Positions 34,143 through 41,442 of a DNA stretch of 41,442 nucleotides are shown here, piece by piece. The notes under the pieces were generated by a model. The model saw only the letters and a list, made by a program, of their open reading frames with translations, was not told where the DNA came from and did no database searches. Each line of letters opens with the position of its first letter. Position 1 is the stretch's first letter. The position numbers were made by a program, and so were the translations under genes. The stretch is from Candidatus Sulfotelmatobacter sp. (GTDB taxonomy: Bacteria; Acidobacteriota; Terriglobia; Terriglobales; Acidobacteriaceae): NCBI GenBank assembly GCA_030044775.1, contig JASICF010000646.1:1-41442 (forward strand), given 5' to 3'.

Positions 34143-36278
34143 TTAGTCTGCTTTCGCAGGAGGCCGGGCCGGGCTACCGTCGGCTTTCACGTAGTGTGCG
34201 TACCAACTGAGGTTTCGTTCGAGACGATCCTTAATGTGCGAAGGCGTTTTGAAACTGTGGTACTCGCCGGGATACACCACCAGTTCGGTTTCACGGCCCA
34301 GGCTTTTTAAAGCCTGGTACATCTGCTCTCCGCCAAGAATGGGAACATTCCAATCGATGTCGCCGCCCATGAACAGGGTCGGCGTTGTAATGTTTGCGAC
34401 CCTGTAATAGGGCGAGACCTTATCCCATACAGCGCGGTTCTCCCACGGGTGCCCGAGTTCCACGTCGTAATCGAGGATGTACTGGTCGTGCCCGTAGAAT
34501 GACGCAAGGAACGCTGTGCCCGCCCCGGAAATTGCCGCCTTGAAGCGTGTGGTCTGCGCAATGATGAAGTCGGTCGAAATGCCTCCGTACGACCAGCCGC
34601 CGACCCCCAGTTTGTCAGGATCAGCCACGCCCCGGGCGATGGCGTAGTCGACCATGGCCATGTCGTCTTGATAATCCTTGTTTCCCCAATCGGCGAAGAT
34701 GGCCTTGCAAAAATCCTGGCCGTAGCCGGAGGAGCCGCGCGGGTTGGGTTCGAGAACGACATATCCGTTGGCCGCAAAGAGTTGCGAAAAGTGATTGAAG
34801 TCGCCGTAATAAGAGCCCACCGGCCCGCCGTGCGGATGAAGCAGTGTGGGATATTTTCTCCCCGCCACATAATCCAGTGGCTTAAACAGATAGCCCGCAA
34901 CGGTGGTGCCATCTTTGCTCTTGAACTTGACGTACTCCGGAGTCACGATCTTAATTTTTGCGATAAACGCGTCATTCACGTGGGTGATGCGCGTCGGAGC
35001 TGCGCCGGATGCGGGCATGGTGAAGATTTCTGCCGGCCGGTCCATGCTCGCGACCAGCGCCGCAATGTCGCCTGACCTGGCGATGGTGTAGCCGGAAACC
35101 ACGAGGTGTCCCGAGATAGCCCGCGTGATCTCTCCGCCGATAGCCGGAGTGCGGAACAGGTTTACCGTTCCGTCATCGTCAGCAGTGAAATACACAAATT
35201 TTCCGTCAGGGGAGAAATGTGGCATGCGCGACATGCGGTCGAAAGCCTGCGTAAGCACTTTGGCCTCGCCTCCCTCAGCGGGAGATACGGCTATGTGGTG
35301 AGTGGCATAGACAAGCAGCTTCGGCTCAAGCTGCGTGACGTAGGTGATCCACTTGCCGTCGGGCGACCACGAAGGCGCGGTGTCCGACCCCGGGTTGGTT
35401 GTGACTTGCGTCAGGTGCGCGCCCTTATCGGTGTTGTCGGAGGCGACCACCCAGATGTTCGAGTCGTATGTGCGGTCGGGATCCGGGATCGAGCGGTTAC
35501 TGCGGAACGCCAGCAGTTTGCCGTCCGGAGACCATGCCGGCTCGCTGTCGTCAAAGTCACCGGAAGTAATCTGCACAACGGCCTTCGTGGCCACATCGAA
35601 CACATACAAATGTGTGCGGCGCCTGTCGAGGTAACCGACCGTGTCGGTCTTGAATCGATAACGGTCGATGACGAAGGGAGGCGGTGTCTTCGGTTTCTTC
35701 GGGTTCGCGTCCTTATTTTTCTCTTTATCTCCGCTCTCGGGCTTGTCCTTGTCTTTCGCTTTGGCATCTTGCAATTCTTCGGGAGTCGGATCTTGCAGCA
35801 CGAGTACCAGCCGCTTGCTGTCGGGGGACCAGGCAAAGTCATCGACATCTTGAATCGCATCGGTTAGCCGTTGCGCCTCGCCGCCCATCCGGTTGAGCAG
35901 CCAAACCTGGGTCTTGCCTTCATTACGCTTGGAGAGGAAAGCGAGATATTTTCCATCCGGACTCCAGCGCGGATGCGTAGAGGATACGTCTTCGGCCGTC
36001 ATGACAATGGCTTCGCCTCCGCCGGCCGGCGCCATCCAGATGCGCGTCTCGTTCTTGTCTTCCTTCAACTTGGCAGTCGCGACCGTGTAGGCTACCCATT
36101 TGCCGTCTTCGCTGATCTGGGGATCGCGCACGTCGTGGATTTCAAAGACATCGTCTACGGTGATTGCTCGTGGAGCCGATGACGCCGACGGAGGCACTTG
36201 AGCTGCCCCGCCTGGGGCGAGAAAGAACGGAGCACAGACTACGGCACAAAGCAGCGATGCAAGTGAGCGGAGTTTCAT
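34143..36278 (-). CDS. Secreted S9-family (prolyl oligopeptidase-like) peptidase
   Basis: 711 residues. A signal peptide (LASLLCAVVCAPFFLAPGGA) precedes a seven-bladed WD40/TolB-like propeller (about 40-430; repeated PRWSPDGKYLAF, PAWSPDGKLLAF and similar) and an alpha/beta-hydrolase domain. The catalytic triad is Ser563 in GGWSYGG, Asp642 in DIDWNVP and His674 in YPGEYHSF. A Lys/Asp-rich stretch (KAKDKDKPESGDKEKNKD) is inserted in the propeller around residue 160-180 and is probably a surface loop. Closest in type to acylaminoacyl-peptidase and dipeptidyl-peptidase relatives, acting on short peptides outside the cytoplasm. AGGGGA lies upstream of the start. It converges on the efflux operon. 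Confidence 0.92.
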   Translation of the reverse strand: MKLRSLASLLCAVVCAPFFLAPGGAAQVPPSASSAPRAITVDDVFEIHDVRDPQISEDGKWVAYTVATAKLKEDKNETRIWMAPAGGGEAIVMTAEDVSSTHPRWSPDGKYLAFLSKRNEGKTQVWLLNRMGGEAQRLTDAIQDVDDFAWSPDSKRLVLVLQDPTPEELQDAKAKDKDKPESGDKEKNKDANPKKPKTPPPFVIDRYRFKTDTVGYLDRRRTHLYVFDVATKAVVQITSGDFDDSEPAWSPDGKLLAFRSNRSIPDPDRTYDSNIWVVASDNTDKGAHLTQVTTNPGSDTAPSWSPDGKWITYVTQLEPKLLVYATHHIAVSPAEGGEAKVLTQAFDRMSRMPHFSPDGKFVYFTADDDGTVNLFRTPAIGGEITRAISGHLVVSGYTIARSGDIAALVASMDRPAEIFTMPASGAAPTRITHVNDAFIAKIKIVTPEYVKFKSKDGTTVAGYLFKPLDYVAGRKYPTLLHPHGGPVGSYYGDFNHFSQLFAANGYVVLEPNPRGSSGYGQDFCKAIFADWGNKDYQDDMAMVDYAIARGVADPDKLGVGGWSYGGISTDFIIAQTTRFKAAISGAGTAFLASFYGHDQYILDYDVELGHPWENRAVWDKVSPYYRVANITTPTLFMGGDIDWNVPILGGEQMYQALKSLGRETELVVYPGEYHSFKTPSHIKDRLERNLSWYAHYVKADGSPARPPAKAD

Positions 36279-36394
36279 ATCTTTTTTCCCCTACAAGTCT
36301 TGAACCTAGCCGCGGGGCGGCTTAAGCGTATAACCGCCAAAGCACACAAACAAATCATTCTTTCTTATGTCGTCCTCTGTACCACATTCGCGTT

Positions 36395-39300
36395 TTATCG
36401 TCCCGCCTTCTGCTCCGGGATTGGGCTGCCCTGGAAGAGAGTTCCCGGTTGCGGCACTGCCTGACTGACGGGTGTCTGTTTGTCTTTGGGCGCGGACTCG
36501 TGCCCGAGATGTTGATAGTTGAGAATGGCGTTGAAGACCAGAGCGTAGGTTCCGATGGTCTCGCCGCGATAAACCGGGTTGTTCCCGAACAGCAGCACGT
36601 TGCCTTGGCCCAGGTGCGCATTTACCACCACAACGTGCTCGGCAATCGACGAAGCCTTGTCGAGCAGTCCATCGAGCAAAAGGGTCTTGGCATCGGAGAA
36701 TCGCAATATGACGTCCGGCCGTTCCTGCATCGGAATCACCAGTGGGTTGTTGCGCGTATCTTCCTCATCTAATGCCTTTGGCTCCCAAGGCTCCTGTTTC
36801 ACAAGCGGCTCGGCTTCGGTAATCTTCCTTCCCTGCGGCTCGTCGCTGTCTTCGACGCTGCCGCGCCCGGTTTCGCGTTTCGCGTAGGGGTCCAGGGGAT
36901 CGCTCAAAGAGTCCATCAAAGCGCGGCCGCCGGTGCGCCCGAGTATGCTGCTCACATTAAAGGCCATGCCATTGGCGCTGATCACCGGGACGCCAGGCCC
37001 GTAGCCGAAAGCGACCGCATGATCGCGGTCGACGAAAACGGTGTTGAGAACGGTACCGACGACGCGAGCGTCGTCGTGCGGAGCGACGCTGACGCCCGGC
37101 GCCAGGCCCGTATCGATAGCGAACTGAGCGGTGTCTTCGCAGGTGATGAGAAGCCCGCCTTGCTCAATAAATTTTTTCAGATGATCGAGGCCGTCATAAC
37201 CCAGGCCGGGCCGAACGTCGGGGGTACTGTCGATGGCGCCGAGGTTTGGGGTCAGGTCGGCTTTCTGCCACGGCATCGGATTGTTCCACAGGGGAAGGCC
37301 GTTCAGAATTTCCAGCGTAGAAGCGCGGCCGACGGGAGCAAAAACGATGACATCGTATTTTGTGCGCAGGTCCGGTTCCTTGGCGACGGTTTGCGTGCTG
37401 AGGTAGTCGAAGGGCACGCCCGCGTTATCGAAGGCGTAGCGCCACCAACCCTCCGTCTGAGTGCCGAGCCAGGTGTGCATGAACGCAATACGCGGAGCAT
37501 TCACGGAGTGCAGCGGCACGGACGGCGCCGCGCCGAGCCGCGATGCATCAAGCGACAGGTCGTGCAGAGCTTTCGGTAGGGCGTCATCGGCAGCGTTGGT
37601 GATGAGTAACGAGCCCGCCGCGAAATGTTTGCCGTCGGCATCGAAGGATTTCTCCGCAACCTGGATGCTTGCGCCTTTGAGTTTGTAGATGAGAGAGAGC
37701 AGCGAAACCTGGCCAGTGTTGGCTACCGCAATCACCGTGCCGGAGCCGGATACATTGCCGGCGAGAGTCGCCGGATCGTCAAGCGGCGTCATCTTCGACT
37801 TGAGAATCGTGGGATCGATGACACGGACAACCTTCAGATTGAAGAGATGTGAAAAAGACCACCCGGTATCGTCGTAGGGATGTTTTTGCGGATCGCCCGC
37901 GGCCCAAAACTGGCGATCGAGCAGCGCATCGGCAACGCGCGAATAAGGCTGATCCATTCGGATGACGATGCTGCCCGCTGGAAAGGTCTCTGGTTTGGGC
38001 TTGTCTCCGCGCTTCTCCGCGGGAACGCTGGAAGTGGCAGCTTCAGATAATTGTTCGATCTCGACGTGCTGGCGCTTCAATACCCTCAGCAACTCGATCT
38101 GGCGATTTGTGCCGGCCGGATCAGCGGGAATCACGTAGGCAGCGGGTCCCTCGAGCGATGGCTTCTCGACCGCGCGTTTGCTCTTGTCGTAGTAGTTCTC
38201 GAGGAAGTGGTGGGTATTGTGCGAGAAGTAAGACAGAGTGGAGAGCAAAGCGCTTTCTTCGTAGTTGTTGTTATCGCGCTGCGACCAGTTCACCACAGGA
38301 AGCGGCGGATTCTGGCGGTACCAGGTGCGCGAGTAATCTTCCGGTTTGAGGATGCGCTTCTCAGTGTCAGCGCCGCCATTGCCGAAGGTTTCATAGAGGC
38401 GGCTGATACCGTTGTGCATGCTGGCCAGGAACATCAGATAGCCCGGACTCCAGGTATCGAAGTCGCCGTGAGTGAAGACTCCGGGCATGCCAAAGCGCTG
38501 CATCTGGCCGACGTTGTTCCAGCCGAGTTCCGCCCACTCGTCGGCCAGAGTCGGATCGACCCACGCGTTGTAGGGTCCATCGCCTACCGTGTTGTCGTAA
38601 AGAAAAGGAACCGATTCGTGCAAGTCGTGGAGCACCTGCGCATGCCAGGCAAGATAAGTATCGAGAACGTTCCGCGTCAGATCGAGAGTCATGGCCATGG
38701 CGTCGCGGTTGTTGTCGTGCGCGACGTAGTGACCCCAGTAAAGAAGGCGCGGCCAAATTTCACCGGGATGCGCTTTGTGCCATTTGTAGATGTCGACCAT
38801 ACGGTCGCGGCCGTCGACCTCGACCACAGGCGTGATCAGCACAATCATGTGGGAACGGATGTACTTGATATAAGGCGCATCGTCGACGGCCAGACGATAG
38901 GCAAGTTCCATCAGGGCCGTGGGAGCTCCGGTTTCAGGGGAATGGATGGTCCCGGTGATGTAATAGACGGGCCAGGATTGGTCGATGATCGGTCGAGCTT
39001 TGGCGTCGTCGAGGCCGATCATGCGCGGATCGGCAAGCTGGGCCAGGCGCGCATCGTTTTCTTTCGCAGCGGCGAGGAGTTTCGCATCGGCGATCGCTAC
39101 GGCGATCATCTCTCGTCCTTCCTCGGTGTGGCCAATGGTGAAAACCTTCACCCGCGGAGTGCTCGCTTCGAGCAGACGGAAATATTTGTAAACATCTTCT
39201 GCATAGGGGAGCATGTCCGGAGCTCCGGACACGTCACCAAGTATCTTAGCCGGTGTGGGCACAGTTTTTGAGGCCGGAAGGTAATCGACCAGCGGGGAAA

Positions 39301-39466
39301 TGAACGAGGGATCGGTTGTGTACTTGTGAATCTGGTCGGTGTACTGCTGATCGATAGCCTGGCCGGGATCACGGGCGAAGGTCGAATTCAACTCCTGTGA
39401 GAAGGCCGACGCAGTGGGCAGGAATGTGGAGCAGACAACGATCAGAGCGAGTCTAGCGGTGTTCAT
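36395..39466 (-). CDS. Secreted M14-family zinc carboxypeptidase-like protein with C-terminal extension
   Basis: 1023 residues from ATG 39466; the frame can be read from a TTG at 39502, but the signal peptide (LALIVVCSTFLPTASAFS) follows 39466 and GAGGG precedes it. The M14 domain (about 85-400) shows zinc ligands H175 and E178 in GTIHSPETGAP and H283 in DLHESVPF; IGHTEEGREM is the usual early motif. The remaining 600 residues include GIHxxQ-free low-similarity sequence and a region resembling a ThuA/glutamine-amidotransferase-like fold (YDVIVFAPVG, KKFIEQGGLLITCEDTA). It is a likely exported carboxypeptidase or peptidoglycan-peptide enzyme. It lies 116 bp from the S9 peptidase gene, same strand. 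Confidence 0.87.
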   Translation of the reverse strand: MNTARLALIVVCSTFLPTASAFSQELNSTFARDPGQAIDQQYTDQIHKYTTDPSFISPLVDYLPASKTVPTPAKILGDVSGAPDMLPYAEDVYKYFRLLEASTPRVKVFTIGHTEEGREMIAVAIADAKLLAAAKENDARLAQLADPRMIGLDDAKARPIIDQSWPVYYITGTIHSPETGAPTALMELAYRLAVDDAPYIKYIRSHMIVLITPVVEVDGRDRMVDIYKWHKAHPGEIWPRLLYWGHYVAHDNNRDAMAMTLDLTRNVLDTYLAWHAQVLHDLHESVPFLYDNTVGDGPYNAWVDPTLADEWAELGWNNVGQMQRFGMPGVFTHGDFDTWSPGYLMFLASMHNGISRLYETFGNGGADTEKRILKPEDYSRTWYRQNPPLPVVNWSQRDNNNYEESALLSTLSYFSHNTHHFLENYYDKSKRAVEKPSLEGPAAYVIPADPAGTNRQIELLRVLKRQHVEIEQLSEAATSSVPAEKRGDKPKPETFPAGSIVIRMDQPYSRVADALLDRQFWAAGDPQKHPYDDTGWSFSHLFNLKVVRVIDPTILKSKMTPLDDPATLAGNVSGSGTVIAVANTGQVSLLSLIYKLKGASIQVAEKSFDADGKHFAAGSLLITNAADDALPKALHDLSLDASRLGAAPSVPLHSVNAPRIAFMHTWLGTQTEGWWRYAFDNAGVPFDYLSTQTVAKEPDLRTKYDVIVFAPVGRASTLEILNGLPLWNNPMPWQKADLTPNLGAIDSTPDVRPGLGYDGLDHLKKFIEQGGLLITCEDTAQFAIDTGLAPGVSVAPHDDARVVGTVLNTVFVDRDHAVAFGYGPGVPVISANGMAFNVSSILGRTGGRALMDSLSDPLDPYAKRETGRGSVEDSDEPQGRKITEAEPLVKQEPWEPKALDEEDTRNNPLVIPMQERPDVILRFSDAKTLLLDGLLDKASSIAEHVVVVNAHLGQGNVLLFGNNPVYRGETIGTYALVFNAILNYQHLGHESAPKDKQTPVSQAVPQPGTLFQGSPIPEQKAGR

Positions 39467-39836
39467 TTTCCCTCGTTTTCGATTCGCTTTCTTGGCGTCC
39501 AAGTGTCACACAAATCGGCTGCCGGAGGAAACCTGATCTTAAACCGCCATGTGTTATTAGCGTCTACATTTGGCCGTCCTCTCATTCAGCGCATTGTAGT
39601 AATGCATCAGATGGGTTCACACTGTTGGTCGAAATGCTGCCTGTTTTCCGAGCGATTCGGGTGGGTTGAGTTGTTCGACTCGGGCTTCGTCACAAGACCG
39701 ATTGCCGACCGGCTTCGGTTCTCTGTGACCGAGTCGAGGTTCGATGCCCGGCGCCACGGAGTACGTCGCGGGCCATCCGATTTAGAAGGGGGTACTGTAC
39801 TCGCGGGGGTGGAGGGACGGGAAACGCAAACTGATT
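39467..39836. other. Intergenic region with a long imperfect hairpin
   Basis: No credible gene. At 39676-39736 a hairpin is possible: CGACTCGG (39676-39683) with CCGAGTCG (39729-39736), TCACA (39690-39694) with TGTGA (39724-39728), and ACCGA (39697-39701) with TCGGT (39715-39719), with a 6-base bulge. No tRNA or known RNA could be fitted. It may be a leader structure of the M14 peptidase transcript or chance. Confidence 0.4.
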
Positions 39837-39871
39837 AAAATTCGAGGCGCCACGCAGCATGGCGCCTCGAA
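39837..39871 (-). terminator. Rho-independent terminator of the Oar-like receptor gene
   Basis: A perfect 12-bp stem, TTCGAGGCGCCA (39841-39852) with its complement at 39860-39871, and a 7-base loop. Read on the minus strand it is followed by TTTT (plus 39837-39840). It starts 10 bases after the receptor's stop. Confidence 0.9.
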
Positions 39872-39881
39872 GTTCTCTAAG

Positions 39882-41442
39882 CTAGAAACGAACGCGAGCG
39901 CCGAGTTCGATGTTTCGCGGCTCTGCCTCGCCATTGACTCCGATGCCATTGTCTGGCGCGGTATTGTATCCGAGAGAACCAAACCCGCCAGTGTTGTAGA
40001 GACCGAGGTAGTTATCGGTCCACTGATTATGATTCAAAACGTTGGCGAAGACGCCCTGGAATTCCAGATTGATACCCTCGGTAACCCGAATGCTCTTCTT
40101 GATGCTGAAGTCCATATTCCAGTAAGCGAGCCCGCCGAGGATTCCCGAGCCTCCATCCCGTGTATCGATTCCGAGAATTGGGTTGCGCCAGTTCGAGGAC
40201 TGGAGCACTCCGTTCGGGAAATAGTTCACCGGGAACCCATTGGTTTGAGTCGAGCAGAAGCCCGAATAGTCATTGCCCGGACAGTAGTAGGCATGACGGT
40301 TGGGAACGGCGCCGATGGGGACGGCGTTTTCCATGTCATAGTCACCGCAGCCGATGCCGTCGCATGAACCGAAGGATTGGTAATTAGCATAGGTGGTCCC
40401 GACCTGCGTGGGAACGCCGGACCCGGCGGCGAAAATGGTAGAGAACGTCCATCCGCCCAGAATTCGCCCCGTGACTCCATTCTGTCCTTTATAGAAAGGA
40501 GGCTGGTAGACAACAAACGTGTTGTAGATGAATTTGCGGTCCCAAGCCTGTCTCCCATACTGTTCGCCCAGATTGAAGTCATCTAAGGTATTGAGTTCGC
40601 TTGAGGATTGCGCCTGCGCCGCCGTCCCCAGAGCCTTCGACCAGGTGAAGTTGGACTGCATCGTCACTCCGCGCCAATCAGACGTCTTGACGGAAACGAA
40701 GCCGGCGTTGTAATTGCTGTAGCCAATGCTGGCGTTCTGAAACGCCCCATCGGTAAATGCGCCGGAGCAGCCAATCGTAGTCACACCATTGCAGGTGCTG
40801 GGTATTGGAGTGCTCTGCATGCTGCGAGGGAAGTTAAACGCACCCACATTTCCGTTGACATCCGTACACCCGCCAACTGGGCAGCCCACGCCGCTGTCCA
40901 GATCGCTCCAGAGAGACCAGACCTGCGCATTCTCAAGGTTTTTCGTACCGCTTGCACCCTCGTTGGCTACGACTGCAGCCGTGCAACTGGAGAAGCCATT
41001 GCAATAGCCTGTGCCTTTCAAAGCGTGCTCGAAGAAGGGCTGCGGCGTAACGGCACCGGCACTGGGTCCGGCCGAGCCGCCGCAACCGCCACCCGCCAAA
41101 CCTGCAATACCACCGCAATATTGCAGGACCATATTGGCGTAGGCTTGTTTAAATTGCTGCCCGCCGAGCGTCATCATGTAGGGAACCGGGTTGAGTTCGA
41201 CCGGTTGATACTCGTGGGTAATTCTGCGTCCGATATAGCCGAGCTCCAAGGTGACTCGATGGCTCAACTGACGCTGCAGGGTGAGATCGAACGCATCGAT
41301 CGCGTTGGCGCGGAAACTCGGATCCAATCCCTCGGGGGAGGACGAGAAGCTGTTGTTGAATCCAGGATAGGTTGGCTGGGGCAAGGTCGCGCTCGCAAGC
41401 GAGATCAGCGGGACCGTTGGGCCACCGGCGGCAGAGGCGCTT
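39882..41442 (-). CDS. Oar-like TonB-dependent receptor, C-terminal part (partial)
   Basis: The frame is open from the right edge to TAG at 39882 (about 520 residues), with no start inside the window. The sequence is the barrel portion of the Oar-like receptors that are numerous in acidobacteria: FDLTLQRQLSHRVTLELGYI near the edge, NYNAGFVSVKTSDWRGVTMQ, FTWSKALGTAAQAQSSSELN, RKFIYNTFVVYQPPF, GGWTFSTIFAAGSGVP, and the end LGARVRF with a terminal aromatic residue. Family members carry an N-terminal carboxypeptidase-regulatory-like domain and plug, expected beyond the edge. Several Cys/Gly-rich loops (CGGIAGLAGGGCGG, VGCPVGGCTDVNG) are probably extracellular. Substrate unknown. Confidence 0.88.
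   Translation of the reverse strand, partial: SASAAGGPTVPLISLASATLPQPTYPGFNNSFSSSPEGLDPSFRANAIDAFDLTLQRQLSHRVTLELGYIGRRITHEYQPVELNPVPYMMTLGGQQFKQAYANMVLQYCGGIAGLAGGGCGGSAGPSAGAVTPQPFFEHALKGTGYCNGFSSCTAAVVANEGASGTKNLENAQVWSLWSDLDSGVGCPVGGCTDVNGNVGAFNFPRSMQSTPIPSTCNGVTTIGCSGAFTDGAFQNASIGYSNYNAGFVSVKTSDWRGVTMQSNFTWSKALGTAAQAQSSSELNTLDDFNLGEQYGRQAWDRKFIYNTFVVYQPPFYKGQNGVTGRILGGWTFSTIFAAGSGVPTQVGTTYANYQSFGSCDGIGCGDYDMENAVPIGAVPNRHAYYCPGNDYSGFCSTQTNGFPVNYFPNGVLQSSNWRNPILGIDTRDGGSGILGGLAYWNMDFSIKKSIRVTEGINLEFQGVFANVLNHNQWTDNYLGLYNTGGFGSLGYNTAPDNGIGVNGEAEPRNIELGARVRF

Noticed and set aside
38051..39271. 406-codon plus-strand open frame opposite the M14 peptidase
   Set aside because: The product matches no family, while the opposite strand carries the zinc-ligand motifs and a signal peptide.
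39660..39760. tRNA-like GGTTCGATGCC near a stem
   Set aside because: The flanking bases do not pair as a T-arm, and no acceptor, D or anticodon arms can be drawn.
1..41442. CRISPR arrays, insertion sequences, prophage or rRNA/tRNA genes
   Set aside because: No regularly spaced repeats, transposase or integrase motifs, terminal inverted repeats around genes, or conserved rRNA/tRNA segments were seen on reading.

Overview
The window looks like a chromosomal segment of a soil or sediment acidobacterium (Acidobacteriota, Terriglobia-like). This is inferred from style: two TonB-dependent receptors, one with an N-terminal carboxypeptidase-regulatory-like domain and one Oar-like, large secreted S9, M14 and M28 peptidases, a GH9 glycoside hydrolase, fairly high GC, and a repeat of the GTCATCCTGAGCG...GAGCGAAGGATCT type that I associate with acidobacterial genomes. 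No rRNA, tRNA or ribosomal protein gene is present to prove it. I saw no CRISPR array, transposase or prophage.

Left end (1-4634, minus strand). The standout locus is a family 2A encapsulin shell gene followed, with a 29-bp overlap, by a SufS-type cysteine desulfurase cut by the left edge. The desulfurase carries about 435 extra N-terminal residues, Pro/Ala/Ser-rich, containing an N-terminal short helix-like motif and three spaced copies of an (L/M)FSF motif. This is the architecture of the desulfurase cargo of sulfur-related encapsulins. Upstream lie a candidate small RNA on the plus strand, sharing a 13-base sequence with the encapsulin leader region, and two paralogous unknown genes.

Middle left (4846-18124). 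A secreted GH9 enzyme comes first, then a truncated hydrolase tail next to an intergenic repeat. A minus-strand cluster follows: TonB-dependent receptor, YncE-like beta-propeller, small secreted protein and metallophosphoesterase. An OmpR/QseC-type two-component system is divergent from the receptor and probably controls it. A secreted M28 peptidase follows.

Middle (18125-24669). A CHASE3-PAS-GGDEF diguanylate cyclase is followed by a two-gene minus-strand operon for a membrane-anchored, His-rich putative metal-binding protein and a polytopic membrane protein. Divergent from it is a LytS/LytTR two-component pair with 9-bp direct repeats in front of it.

Middle right (24758-34042). A GAF-GAF-AAA+ sigma-54 activator lies upstream of a five-gene operon: STAS protein, sigma-like protein, RND adaptor, RND pump and outer-membrane factor. 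TCGACA/TGTCGA half-sites occur before the activator gene and again about 100 bp ahead of a good -24/-12 promoter driving the operon, so the whole circuit can be read from the sequence.

Right end (34143-41442, minus strand). A secreted S9 prolyl-oligopeptidase-like enzyme, a long M14 zinc carboxypeptidase-like protein, and the C-terminal part of an Oar-like TonB-dependent receptor with a strong intrinsic terminator; the receptor runs off the right edge.
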